Below are positions 1 to 11,599 of a stretch of 64,000 nt of DNA, piece by piece; position 1 is the first letter of the stretch; each line of letters starts with the position of its first letter. Made by a program: the position numbers and the translations under genes. Location of the stretch: the NCBI GenBank assembly GCA_001630475.1, contig KV419404.1, forward strand, positions 106,225 to 170,224, given 5' to 3'. The stretch comes from Sistotremastrum niveocremeum HHB9708 (taxonomy: Eukaryota > Basidiomycota > Agaricomycetes > Sistotremastrales > Sistotremastraceae). The notes beneath the pieces are model-generated. The model was not told where the DNA came from. It saw only the letters and a program-made list of their open reading frames with translations, and searched no databases.

Positions 1-1500
1 TCAAGGGATATCTGAGGTTTGACGTACGCGAGCTTTTCTTCCAGGTCACTCGGGATACTCATTTCTTCAACACGATCCAAGTGCTTCGAAGCCGATTCTT
101 CGTCCAGAGATATTAATGGATGCTGTTTCCTCCAGGCCTCCAGAGATGGCTCGCCCAAGAACACGGCTAGAAGGCCATCTTCTTTGATGACGGGGTGGTT
201 CCTAACTGGAATTTCAGAAACAATGAGACGTGCAAATCGAAAGGGCTAACACCACATAATTCAGGAATCGAGACAGGCCCTTCCTATGAACACGGTCAGT
301 CAGATGGAGAACGCATCCACTACGCATATAATGTACCTTCTCTGTTGGATGAAGTTTTCATCCGCTGTCCCTTCAAGCTCAGAATCCGCTCCTAATGGCA
401 AAAGAGTCGACTTACGACCCACTCGTTTGGGCGGCAAACTAGGAAGGATCCGGAAAGGGTAGCGTTTGACGAGACAGTCCCAAAGCCAAACAAATTCGGA
501 ATATCGTCGGGGGACTGGTGAGCCTCTCTGAACGAAAAGTCATATTAAGGGGATTAGGAAAGACGAGAATGACAAGGCATACTGACGTCATGTTGGATTT
601 GATACAGCATATATCGATTGAGGATGAATCCTTGTTGACCAAGAATGGACACAGAGACGGTTTCTTGACGTTTCCACCATCCACTAGGCAATCCACTGCC
701 TGCCACAGACGACGCAGGGCCGTTCGCAGCGCTTGCCCCGGCTATGACGCGGTTGGTACTGTTCCATGGGTCGTCGGACGAATAAGCAGGCGCAGGCGAT
801 CGTATTGGGATATCAGGTGTCCGGCGAGCAGATGTTGTGGCTGATAATGCAGACAAGTCGAGCACGGGTTCGGGGAGGGTATTTTGCTGGGCGTGAGCAG
901 CCACCTGCTCGATGCTCAATTCTGCTACCACAGTCAATAAGTGAAAACCGAAGTACACAAGCCTGAACGCACCTCGGCTCTCCTGAGCAAAAGCAACTAA
1001 TGCCAGAGCCACGAAGAACTCGAGCTTAGACACACGTGGTTTCGAGCTGACGAGATTGACGATCTGCGGAGAGTCATTAATACTAATAGCTACTCTATAG
1101 ATTTCATTATGATTCACCTTCTCAATCGTCGCCGCAGGTAATGAAGACGTCGACATCACTCGAACCAACGAATTCACGGAGACTTCGCCTGTGGCATTTG
1201 GATCAACGGCAGCGAATGCTTTGGTGTATATCGCCGGGACAGTCGCGTCCGCTATAATACATATTTCAATCAGTTTGAAGAGTAGATAACAGCCTGCTTA
1301 TCTGTACCTATAACATTGGCAAAGGAAGAAGAGACTTCCGGGGGAGGAGGGGTGGGTGCGGCACTCCAAGGGTCCAAGCCGTCGTAGCTGGACGACGTTA
1401 ATGGGTTGACGCTGTCCTCCAGAAACGACGAAGAAGCTCCTCCAAAGCCGTTGTTGGTGCTCTGGTAGCGATTCTGAGAAAGGCGGGGAGCGTTGAACAT
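1..1500 (-). CDS. MVP1: Sorting nexin Mvp1, 5' portion (runs off left edge)
   Basis: Endosomal sorting nexin that binds phosphatidylinositol 3-phosphate and acts in vacuolar/retrograde protein sorting. The minus strand gives a family-typical start MFNAPRLSQNRYQ, an EH/EF-hand-like N-terminal region (LEFFVALALVAFAQES), a linker, then a PX domain (RGSPVPRRYSEFVWLWDCLV...YPFRILPSLPPKRV) continuing through KGLSRFLNYV, NHPVIKEDGLLAVFLGEP and VEEMSIPSDLEEKL. At least seven short GT-AG introns join these exons in frame, e.g. after FANVI, after AATIEK, and a gttagc donor after LNYV that restores NHPVI. The C-terminal BAR-like half lies outside the window. An in-frame ATG also exists at 1545; I chose 1500 because the family begins with MFNAPRL. 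The gene looks intact here, unlike its relic at 9.6-10.8 kb. Confidence 0.9.
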
Positions 1501-1545
1501 GAATATCTGTGCGCTACTGCCAGGGAATTGAGCAGGCGCGGACAA

Positions 1546-3400
1546 CGCGTACGTCTATCTCCGCTGCCTTCATCAACGCTGGGCCAACGAAATCGAAGGA
1601 AAATGCTATGCGCTGCAAAGGACTCCCAAGTGTCCTTGAAGGCTTCTACATTTGATCTACCTCTGACTGGAAGGTACGACGTCTCAATGATTTGGACTAA
1701 ATACGGTGGCCTGAATCGACGTTAGCTGAGGCTGGTAATCAGGTCTCAATTTCAGCACGCTTTTGCTTTCTGGATGCCAGTGTCTGCTCTGAATCTTGTA
1801 GATGCGTCACTGAACTGTCAACAACTTGCGTCCTTGAATGAATTTTTCGCACTGGCAAGAACTGCATCGATCATACGAGCTCGCATAAACAGTCACGGTC
1901 GTCTTTGACACGAATTTCATCTGTGGCCGAGTCTTTATTCAACAAGTGCCGACCCCCTGTGGCTTGCCTGCGTTCTCGGTCCAATGACCCATCAACCTAT
2001 CGCTGTTTGGCTACCCCTGAATTCGTCTTCAGTCGCCGTGTTGCCCAGACTCTGATTTCTGTGACCGAGTCTCTTCGACGAGGCTTCACATTCGCTGTAA
2101 GTACTTGATCTACTCGTAGAATCATTTCTCATCAATCCGTCATAGGATGTGTATGAGCGTGAACTCACCACTTTGCTTCATGAGCCGAAGTGTTTGAGCC
2201 CGGCTCTCCTCATTCAACGACGAGGTGAAATTATCTTTCGGCACCGACACTTTCCACATTATGTTAAACATCGAGCAGCTTGTTCCAACCCAACGGTGTC
2301 CGCTCTTGATCTTGTAGCCGTTAAGCAGTATCTTTGAACTGTCGACAGCTCGTTTTCTTGAACAAACGTCTCGCACTGGCAACAAGCGCATCGTTATTAC
2401 GAGCTTGCATAAACATTCTTGGCTATCTTTGTCCTGAACCAAAAATTCACCAGTTTCCGAGTCTTCGTCCAACAGGGTCGAACCTCCACCGCCTGGCTGC
2501 GCTCTCAGGCGAATATTTTATCGGCCTGTAGCTGTTTGGCGACCCCTGAATCAGTCTTCAGTCGCCGTTTTGCCCAAACTTTGGATTCTGTCAGCGAGTT
2601 ACTTCGACGGGGGTTCACGTTTTTCGCACGTATCTGATTTTCTCAGCGGATCATTGCTTATCAATGACTCATAGGGTGCGTCTGAGCGTGGCCTCTTCGT
2701 TTTTCTTGGTGAGGCAAAGTTTCTCAGCCCGGCTCTTCCAGCTCCCTCGGCACACTTTCCACACTATGTAAAACATCGAGCAGTTTGTTTCAATCCAAGG
2801 AATCAATTTCTTGCTTCAGTCTAAAAGTCACCGAAAAGAATAATGTGACTAGTACGACTTCGCCGTATGACAAGTTCCACGGCGTGACCGGAATATATCT
2901 CCATGAAAGAGGGACTGGATCTCGACGGCACTGCTCTATTCATATATCTCTTGCTTCAAATTCGACTCCGTGCACGCATTCTCTGGTCTGTTGTAGCTCA
3001 TCGTGGCCCTGGCTCCTCACTCTAGCTACTCAAAGGCGTTGCCGTTGTGCAGCTCTTTAACACCATTTCCTGTCACTTCTGTCCTGATAGCCCTTCTCTC
3101 GCTCTTGAACTGTCGACAAGAACCTATGATATACTATATATTAATCGCCACGACTGTCGATCGAATGGGGCCGTCGTGTGTCTATTTCACTGCCTAACAG
3201 CACAGATGCGATCAGCGGCTTTTTCGTGCTGGCGTCTGATCTTTGACATGCTCGTAGGATTTCACTCATTGGCAGATCAATCGCTTCTCAAAAAATCATC
3301 TATTATCTCCACACTAGTCACGCTTTAATTGATGAGCATAGCAGCAGCGACTATCTGCTGTTGGTATATGTACATATCATAGCTCGTGAATTCTTATGGA
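1546..3400. repeat. Duplicated upstream segment with an internal tandem gene relic
   Basis: This stretch upstream of MVP1 is matched in diverged form at about 11,590-13,480. Inside it a unit of about 500 bp is repeated in tandem (about 1795-2290 and 2300-2790), with a third version at 11,860-12,340. Each unit reads on the plus strand as a fragment with variants of CLATPEFVFSRRVAQTL and LLRRGFTF, then an intron-like gt...catag stretch, then an exon-like YERGL...LHEPKCLSPAL. The paired splice-like sites suggest the relic of an intron-bearing protein gene. I do not recognise the protein, and no copy is open throughout. Confidence 0.5.
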
Positions 3401-3514
3401 CACGATGGCCTTCATCCTGAAAGGGTACCATAGAAAGCGGTCGAACCCGTTGACAATGTGAAACAAAAGCCATAAAAAGACAACCTGTGAGACTTGCATT
3501 AGTAAAATGGGGGA

Positions 3515-3968
3515 GGCAACGGGGGAATGAACTTATCGTTTGGTCAGGTGAGGATGGAAAGGATCGGTCAGAGAAGGGTACATGAGACAGATAGATTGCT
3601 CAGCTTTTATGGATGAGTTGAAGAGCGTCGCGGTTCGCGAAGATCTTGCGGAGAGGGTACGAGACATATAGCACGGCTCATTCTCTCGCTGCACAAGGGA
3701 CCGGTAAGGCCCGTCCACGACAATAACCTTGTCGCCGAATTATTCATGGCGGCCTACCTGTGAGCGGGAGAGAGCGGCAGAACATGTGGGTCAATGCTGA
3801 GAATCGACCAGAGTATGGAAGTGGGGAGCAAGATGGAGAACGGGGTTTCAAAACGGGATTTTTCTTTTGTCAGAGCATCCAGCGGAGTCTCAGTCGCAGA
3901 TTGAATTTCCTCTTGAATTATAGCAGTAGCGCAAGAGACGAGAAGTCCTATAAAAGCCACAATGGGGA
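3515..3968 (-). repeat. Left arm of a perfect 454-bp inverted repeat
   Basis: Every base I compared from 3515 to 3968 is the reverse complement of 4627 to 4174 (coordinate sum 8142). The arm contains the hairpin core at 3718-3734 in reverse orientation and is a member of the dispersed hairpin repeat family. The match ends abruptly at both sides. A related, diverged copy lies at 13,670-13,960. Confidence 0.9.
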
Positions 3969-4173
3969 TCCAGTGTCGCAAGCAGCCCGAGACATGTCTT
4001 GGATCAGCTTGGATCCAAAGCAGGCGCTGAGTTCGAATCGGTAACGAGCCCAATAACCGGTAACCAGGCACCAGGCACCAGGCACCGTGGCGGTTTCCGG
4101 TTCCGACTGCTAATGCAGCGCTAATGGCTCTGCTAATCCACTGGCAGACGAGCGCAACGACTACGACGCTGTG
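3969..4173. other. Spacer of the inverted repeat
   Basis: Unique 205-bp spacer between the two arms. It holds a short tandem run of a CAGGCAC unit at about 4066-4086 and no coding signal that I can support. Confidence 0.7.
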
Positions 4174-4627
4174 TCCCCATTGTGGCTTTTATAGGACTTC
4201 TCGTCTCTTGCGCTACTGCTATAATTCAAGAGGAAATTCAATCTGCGACTGAGACTCCGCTGGATGCTCTGACAAAAGAAAAATCCCGTTTTGAAACCCC
4301 GTTCTCCATCTTGCTCCCCACTTCCATACTCTGGTCGATTCTCAGCATTGACCCACATGTTCTGCCGCTCTCTCCCGCTCACAGGTAGGCCGCCATGAAT
4401 AATTCGGCGACAAGGTTATTGTCGTGGACGGGCCTTACCGGTCCCTTGTGCAGCGAGAGAATGAGCCGTGCTATATGTCTCGTACCCTCTCCGCAAGATC
4501 TTCGCGAACCGCGACGCTCTTCAACTCATCCATAAAAGCTGAGCAATCTATCTGTCTCATGTACCCTTCTCTGACCGATCCTTTCCATCCTCACCTGACC
4601 AAACGATAAGTTCATTCCCCCGTTGCC
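4174..4627 (+). repeat. Right arm of the perfect 454-bp inverted repeat
   Basis: Reverse complement of 3515-3968. The hairpin core is at 4408-4424 (stem CGACAA / TTGTCG, loop GGTTA) followed by GTGGACGGGCC. A diverged same-strand copy is at about 14,955-15,310. Open frames inside the arm occur symmetrically in both arms and are by-products of the repeat, not genes. Confidence 0.9.
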
Positions 4628-5259
4628 AGGCCACGTCTAATTAACTGATATTACTAGTAGAGCTCTACGACATTATCAGGCTCTGCAAGTCTTTTGTCTT
4701 GGAAGAGCCTCATATGCATCCTGTGCTGCCAGATAATGACTAGCGCCATGAGAGCACAGTTCTTACTGGGTCTGTCGGTACGGAATACACGCGACTCTTG
4801 TGACCACCATGAACAGCGGCGATTCGGCGTGATTTTTATTCACTAACTTGTGGATCTCGCTAAGCTATCGGTGCGTGGGCAGTGCAGCCGTTCGCGCGCC
4901 ATTTCCTCCATTTCTCTAAATTTTTGTCCAGGTCCTTGTTACCGTGCAATAATCATGGATCAGTTGAAGACAACCTCCAGCCTACTTGGTAGTGTTATCA
5001 ATTACACCTTGCGATGCATGTCGATCGAGGGAGAACAGTCAGTTTGATGTGATACAGTATGCTACGAGTCTGAGCAATCACTGCTTCAATATGGATTCAA
5101 AGTAATGATAAATCTACAATACCGAACTTGTGATCGTCGATATAAGCAACATTGCGTGCTGAAATGATACTGAGTATATTGAGCGCCCGCGCTGAGAGAA
5201 ACGCATCGGTGTACAGCATGAGACGTAAACGCGTAAACATCTGATGATCTGAACAAGAT
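4628..5259. other. No gene recognised
   Basis: 632 bp downstream of the interrupted F-box-like gene on the minus strand. I see no conserved frame, repeat or RNA gene. Confidence 0.5.
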
Positions 5260-5650
5260 CTAAGCTGGTGATGGTCGAGATAATGAGTAGGCCCCATAAA
5301 ACCAGCGCGGAACGAGCTTGGGTTCAGAACAGATTACTAGCCACAGACCCCGGGCCGGCATCTCAACCCCGTGATCCCACTCCCTCCCTGGAAACTGATT
5401 CCGATCCTGTATAAATTGACGGTCAAGATCGTTCAGAGCATCTGCGGCCTCTTCGGGACCAGTAATATAGGCATCGAGGAAGCGACTGCGGACTGAAAAC
5501 ACTAGAAGGGGTGTGCCCTGGGATGATCTGGAGAAATTATACCGAATGGCACTAGCAAACACGACGTGAGTTCCGTGCTCGAGCGGCGCACCATGCGCAG
5601 GCTCTACAGGATCAATATCCCAGAGTTTGAGGACTGAGATCTGATTCCAT

Positions 5651-6183
5651 TAGAGTTCCAAAGTCCAGTCACGACTGGACTTTTTCCAAAATTCCCCATG
5701 ACTGGCAACTGCGACCAGTTGCCAAATCCTAAATTTGCCATGACTGGCAACTGCAACTGCAGTTGCGGTCCGGCAACCAGTCATCAAATGACCAGTCACG
5801 ACCAGTTGCCTGCCCTATAAATGTAATATTTTAATGATTAATATATTGTTTTACCCTCTTATATATAGTCTATTGGTGTCTATTGATGATATATATACTG
5901 TATATATATCATATACCATGAATACATGACCATACATGAGGAAAATACCACTACATTACCCTCTGAGCANNNNNNNNNNNNNNNNNNNNNNNNNNNNNNN
6001 NNNNNNNNNNNNNNNNNNNNNNNNNNNNNNNNNNNNNNNNNNNNNNNNNNNNNNNNNNNNNNNNNNNNNGTTGCCGGTTGCCTGATTTTCAGAAACCAAG
6101 GCAACTGGCAACTGCAGTCCAGTCGCGACTTCGGTCCGGTTGCCCAATATGACCAGTCACGTGGACTGGACCTTGGAACTCTA
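5651..6183. mobile_element. hAT-type MITE with 8-bp target duplication
   Basis: Ends TAGAGTTCCAAAGTCCAGTC (5651-5670) and, as reverse complement of 6164-6183, TAGAGTTCCAAGGTCCAGTC: 19 of 20 match. It is flanked by the direct 8-bp repeat GATTCCAT at 5643-5650 and 6184-6191. The TAGAG terminus and 8-bp duplication are typical of the hAT superfamily. Subterminal sequence is rich in short CCAGTC/GACTGG and GGCAACTG repeats in both orientations, as expected for transposase-binding sites. The centre is AT-rich and contains the assembly gap, so the true length is unknown. No transposase is visible, so it is non-autonomous on present evidence. Confidence 0.9.
5970..6069. other. Assembly gap (100 N)
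   Basis: Exactly 100 undetermined bases, a conventional placeholder size, inside the MITE. The real length of missing sequence is unknown. Confidence 1.
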
Positions 6184-7951
6184 GATTCCATATTGACACA
6201 ATGGGATCCGATGAAAGGTGTTCGAAAGCAAGACTCAGCTCTGAGACCAACGGTCCAAAGACGACTAATCGCTGAAGGTCTGGAAAGCCTTTCTTGAGCA
6301 TCGAGCGCCATTGCGTCTGTGTTGGTAGCGAGCCTTCGAATCGAATATACTGGACGAATTTGAAGGACTTGAGAATATCACGTGTAGTGTGATCGTACCA
6401 ACGGTGCCATCTCTGGGAGTCGACGTGACCATGACCGAACGGATATCGGACGTAAATTGTGAAGGTGAACTCTCCCTCCAGCTGGAAATCAACAATCATC
6501 ATCTCCCTCCTAGTCGAGATACGAAGCGATGATGCGTGACTGGTCCAAGATCCTAGAGATCCTGGGAAAAGGAACGGCTCGCGCCATTTTCTCGCAGTCT
6601 TGCCGGGTTTTGCTGACTCTACGCAGAGGGGCATTACGACGAGCAATTGACAATCCTTGAGCGTTGGAAAGCGGAAAAGGCGAAACAGTATGTCGATAGC
6701 GCCCCTCGACAACCCCCCCAGATAGAGTATCTTCAAATGGGGTCGGACACGGTTGGATGATTGCCAGTGCGGGAAGTGCCGGGTCGTCTCTTCGCCTTCG
6801 ATCTCGTTGAGCTTGGTGTCAAATGCGTAGTGCATGGAGTAGAGTAACGGTAACAACTCCAGTATCATAAACACTTGTGAAAATACCACATGTGCATGAT
6901 CCTGGGAGTGCAAATATAGCTTTGTAAGCTTCAAGGGGACGGAGGATGCTTGGGAGGATGTGGATGATGGGACTGATAAGATAGTGGAGCCAGGGAAATT
7001 GACGACGAATAGCTGTGAGAGAGTTGGGAAACGAGATCCATCCAGGATTTTGATTGAAAGTGATCGTTCATCTATGCCTGCATTGCCCCTTACTTGTAGA
7101 CGAGTTGTCTGCAAGTTCTCCAAAGCGTCATGTAGAGCAGCCGCTTTGTCAAGATGAGACTCGTCTGAATTGACGTGCAGCAAGATGGCCGTCGGCGACA
7201 TCCGCTTGAATTCTGGTAATATGAGGTGGATATCCTCATCATCTCCTGTTTTGTGGGAGATCGAGATGGGCCCCTCGCGATTGAGGCGTTCTGTATATCT
7301 GCATGTGTGCTGGGGCAACTGGGGCTCGGGGATGGACACAAGACTGGTTGTGTCGCGGTGTGCCCACAGTGCCGGACACGAGAGTCCGTACTGACACTGC
7401 AGCTCTGCCCTAACAGGAAGATAAGACGTTTTTACACTCTATTTAGAGTGTTATATGCGTACGTTCTGACAACGATGGGCCACGGATCGCCCTCCCAGTC
7501 ACCATTCGCCTCGCTGACGGCTTTCTGTATCAGAGCCGGGCCTTTTCTTTTTGCCACAAACTCGATATCTCCGTTCTCGTCACAGGACTCCATAATATCC
7601 CGCTGGTTATGAATCCGATCGTGAAGTCGAATAGGCTCGCAAAGGAGCGGGAGCATGTCCCTATAAAATTCATATTGTGTTTCTCCTTTTGAACCTCGTT
7701 AGTTATCTTGCTTGTATAGGGAGCAATATTAATCACTCACCCAGCTTAAGACTACTGCTGAGACTTTTGTCCCAATCCGCGAAGATTGCTTCCGGTATCT
7801 GAAGCTCTTGCCCGCGACTTTTCAGCACGGCTTGACGACGTTGGTATTCGATAACGCCCATAAAGATCGTTCGATCGTCTGTCTGTCTCTTCAGCTCTGA
7901 TAGTCTTATGACCAGCCCGAGAATAGGGTTTGGGGGCGCGACTGCCGCCAT

Positions 7952-9589
7952 TGGTGAATCCGGCGAAGATAATAGTATTCGATGAGGGAGTGAACTGAGT
8001 TGAGAACGCGCACTGCTTATGTAATGAGATAGGTGTTTTTCGAATACCCAAGCTTTTCAAGAGTGTCCTTGGTATATTCTAAAATAGCTCAGTGGTTTAA
8101 TCCTATCCCCTCAGTGACAACAAAACTGCTCATACGTATTTCCGAGCATCTCATCGCAGGAGAACTGTCCACACGTATCTTATTACGCTCGCTTCAATCG
8201 CCAACTAAGTTAGTATGTCTCTCAATCAGGACTTGCCGCCCGAGAAGACATATATGGTGACTACTTAGGCACCACGAAGAAAAAGCCCACCTCGCCACTC
8301 TCGCGTGCGCTTATCGGACCCATAATAGGGTTCCTGAGATTTGGGATCTCAGATAGATAAGCGGAATCTCGCACCGAAGATTTGGCGAAGAGCGGAAGCA
8401 ATTCCATTATCACTTTTGATCGACTATGTCTCACGTTATAGCACGAAGAAGGAGAATATGATTCAGAAAGTGAAGTGGTATTAGTAGAACGTGACACGAT
8501 GCTTCGAGTATCTGGCCATTAATTCGACCTATGAAGCTACACTGCATAGTCGCTCAGGAGCACCAGCGTATCAGCGTGCCTTATCAACCGTTTTGGCTAT
8601 TGGATTCGTAAGCGTACAACATGAGATATGAAACAAATGATATCCACCTCAATAGCTACGCCAGCAATCCCGAACTTGAAATCACGAACACCTCGACTAA
8701 GTGACCAGGTTGTATAGTATCGAAGGTCGAGCTGGCAGCCATTGTCATTGTTCTGAAAGCCTTAAAAACACGGAGCGGACAGTATCCTGCAATTCTTTGT
8801 TGAATATCTATAGCACGGTGCTCCGAATACCATCGATTCGATCCCGGGGCGAACTGTGCGCAAGTTTTCGTATCTTTGAGCAACCGAGGAAGAGCCATCG
8901 ATGACTCTTGGCTATGGCCGACATCCCATAAGTCGACAGCACTGAAGATGGTTGACAGGTTCCGGCTCTCTGATATTACTACATCCCGAGACGGCAGTCC
9001 CGTCGAAGTTGTCGGATGTCGGCGCTGAGAGAAGAACGATAAGAAGGACGATCAAAACGGCTAGAATGCATTTGAAGCACGTCTCCGGCGAGAAATAGAG
9101 ATGCCGTTAGACTACAGACTCCGGTTGGCGATATTCACAGCGGAACAGTCGTACGTGCAACAGAACCCGCCTTAAAGGAAGAAGTTCAACAGGAAAATGA
9201 GGCAGTAATGATGACAGTTCCCTCGAGACGTGTGTGGAATCCTGTCGGTGAACCTAATTAGACAGATCTGGCTACGCCGCTAACTTCAAGCCGATGTAGA
9301 TTTGACAGATCTTGATGACGGGTGTTGAGGTTTCCGCGAAGGCTTATGGGTCTTGATCACAGAAAGTGCTGCAATTGTTGCGCCAAATCCTCTGAGTGCC
9401 TGAAGTGTCTGAGAAAAGAGCTTGCCAGATTCATCAAGAAAACGTGCATGAGTTGTTGAAATTCGAGACTCACATAATAGTCTCCGATAGACGGCAATGA
9501 TACGACAAGTGTCGAAGTAATAAAGGAACCGAACCCACGGAGACCTGGAAAGGCATCGGCGAGAGTGTGGACATGAGCAACCTTGATGC
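7952..9589. other. Mostly featureless; possible gene scraps next to the MVP1 relic
   Basis: No recognisable gene at 7952-9300. On the minus strand between about 9580 and 9330, two exon-like pieces (FPGLRGFGSFITSTL, then after an intron-like gtgag...cag, LQALRGFGATIAALSV) resemble each other, suggesting a broken gene of unknown family fused to the end of the MVP1 relic. Confidence 0.35.
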
Positions 9590-10828
9590 AGGATGACTGC
9601 GCCGAAGGATACGGCCAGGAGCCCGACGTCTTTGATTAATACGCTCAGTCAAATGAAAACAGCACCGGCCACGAACGCTACGCACCTCCTCTGTTAAACA
9701 AAGCTTTCATCTGCTGTTCCTTGAAGCTCAGAATCCCTCCCCGAAGGCAAAAGAGTCGACTTACGACTCATTCATTTGGTGGCAAATTTGGGATAATCCG
9801 GAAAAGATGCCGTCTGACGGACAGATTCCAGAACCACACGAGCTAGGAGTCTCGTGGTGGGACTGGTGAGCCTCTTTGAAGGGAGAGTCATATCAGTGGG
9901 ATACGAAAGACGAGAATGACAAAATACTAACCAGATGATAAAATCGATATGGTGAATAATGGCTGAGGATGAATGGTCTCTTGACGCTTCTATTGCCAAC
10001 TGGGCAATCTACTGGCTGCCACCGAGGAAGCTGGAATGTTGGCGGGCTCGCCCAAGCCGTGACGCGGGGGTGGTGTTCCAAGGATCGTCAGACGAACAGG
10101 CGGGCGCAAACGATCATCTAGATAGAGGTCGTATCCAGCGAGAAGATGTTGTAGACAATAATGCGAGAAGGTCATGGGCAGCTCCAGCGAGAATATTTTG
10201 CTTCGCGCTCACAACTGCCTGCTCGATGCTCAATTCTGCTAACATAGTCAACAAATGGGAAAGGAAGCATTCGACACTGCACGCACCTCGGCTCTCCTGA
10301 GCAAAAGCAACTAATGCCAGAGCCACGAAGAACTCTAGTTTAGACACACGTGGTTTCGAGCTGACGAGATTGACGATCTGCGAGGGGTCATTAATACTAA
10401 TAGTAACCCCAATAATTGATCATTCCTCACCTTCTCTATCGTCGCCGCAGGCAATGAAGACGTCGACATCACCCGCACCATCGACTTCACGGAGACTTCG
10501 CCTGTGGCATTCGGGTCGACGGCAGAGAATGCTTTAGTGTATACGGCGGGCACAGTCGCGTCCGCTAAAATACATATTTCAGTGATTAGACAGGACATAT
10601 AACATCCTGCTTATCCATACCTTTAACATTAGCAAAGGAAGAAGAGACTTCCGAGGGAGGAGGGGTGGGTGCGGCACTCCAAGGGTCCAAGCCGTCGTAG
10701 CTGGACGACGTTAATGGGTTGACGCTGTCCTCCAGAAACGACGAAGAAGCTCCTCCAAAGCCGTTGTTAGTGCTTTGGTAGCGATTCTGGGAAAGGCGGG
10801 GAGCGTTGAATATCTGTGCGCTACTGCC
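9590..10828 (-). pseudogene. Decayed partial copy of MVP1
   Basis: Second copy of the MVP1 5' half. The first exon is nearly identical (APRLSQNRYQSTNNGFGG...FANV), and exon 2 and LEFFVALALVAFAQES are present. Compared with 1-1500 it lacks 6 bp that include the expected start codon (...ATATTC-AACGCTCC). The linker region has many replacements, the GWWKRQET segment before the PX domain is lost, and the KGLSRFLNYV exon is missing before a remnant of the KEDGLLAVF region. Similarity then stops at about 9590. It lies on the same strand as the intact copy, which points to segmental duplication followed by decay rather than retroposition, since introns are kept. Confidence 0.85.
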
Positions 10829-10838
10829 AGGGAATTGA

Positions 10839-11589
10839 TAAAATTCTATAGGGCCTCCACGGAATGCAACGGAGTCAATTCATACTCCGCTTTCGGATGA
10901 TCGGATTCATCGTAGCAGTTCGGAGTCATTACATAATGTGTCTAGAATTCATTGCCAAGTCGTCGAGCTCACGAAGAACGCATATCTTCATTTAATTCAA
11001 CTGTCATTGAGTATTCTACCTGTATTGAACATAGATACATGATATACATTGACTATACACATACTATGAGTAACAAATGGCATGGAAAGGGGGTATTTCA
11101 CGAATTAGTATTACTACGAGAGGATGGAGAGTGAGGAGGGCGGTTCTGACATGGCAACGGCGGCGTCAGGCCTGTTCTGGACAATAAACGGCGAGTCTGA
11201 GGGGAAGAGGTTGAGTCTGCGTTCATTATTTGAGTCACAATGAGGGCTTACCTAGCTATAGCCCATCGCGGACGTCTGAGACGACCCGAATCCCCTCCTA
11301 GCCGCCCTATCCCTCTCCAGCGCATCCAATCCATCCCATGCATCCACCAGACTATATTTGGCGCCTTACGAGGTTGATATTTGAGTCCGAGGAAGGGGAC
11401 CGTGGACGACGAGCGGGAGGACGGCCGACGAACAGCCCGAGAGGTGGTGGGGAGAGGAAGGGATGCGCGGTCACATGACCATGTTTGAGTTTCCAGATCA
11501 GCACAGACGGTGAATCCCGAGAGTATTCATCCAAAAGCGGAGTTTTGTCTATCTCCGTTGCATTCCGAGGAGGCCCTTGTAGCCAAGTT
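10839..11589. mobile_element. 751-bp non-autonomous DNA element with 10-bp target duplication
   Basis: The 10-bp direct repeat AGGGAATTGA flanks it at 10,829-10,838 and 11,590-11,599. The intact MVP1 copy has this site once and uninterrupted at about 1531-1540, which is the empty site. The ends are imperfect inverted repeats of about 60 bp: the left has GGGCCTCCACGGAATGCAAC (10,851 on) and the right, reverse complemented, GGGCCTCCTCGGAATGCAAC. A 9-11 bp duplication suggests the Mutator-like superfamily; that assignment is inference. I see no transposase. Confidence 0.8.
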
Positions 11590-11599
11590 AGGGAATTGA

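Larger units (their letters stand above)
5260..7951 (-). pseudogene. F-box/LRR-like protein gene interrupted by a hAT-type MITE
   Basis: Minus-strand gene of three exons, the third split. Exon 1 starts at 7951 (MAAVAPPNPILGLVIRL), exon 2 is about 7660-7438 (CDENGDIEFV), and exon 3 runs from 7343. Exon 3 carries a long leucine-rich body and is cut after IVSIWN by the element at 5651-6183. Removing the element and one 8-bp target copy continues the frame without a break (IWNQISVLKLWDIDPVEP) to a stop at about 5260. The body resembles the F-box-like genes at 28 and 37.5 kb: compare FEGSLPTQTQW here with FDGVLPNVDQW and IDGIGPDEDQW there, and LWLVICSE with PWLVTCTA near the end. No clear LPxE F-box is visible in this copy. 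Intron 1 needs a weak donor to keep frame. It may be a recent pseudogene, or may survive if the element is spliced out. Confidence 0.65.

Noticed and set aside
4025-4040. GAGTTCGAATC in the inverted-repeat spacer, like a tRNA B box
   Set aside because: No A box or cloverleaf around it.
3533-4609. Identical open frames on opposite strands
   Set aside because: They are mirror products of the inverted repeat and lack codon or domain evidence.
8080-8150. TAGCTCAGTGGTTTAATCC, like a tRNA A box
   Set aside because: No B box at the right distance and no acceptor or T-stem pairing.
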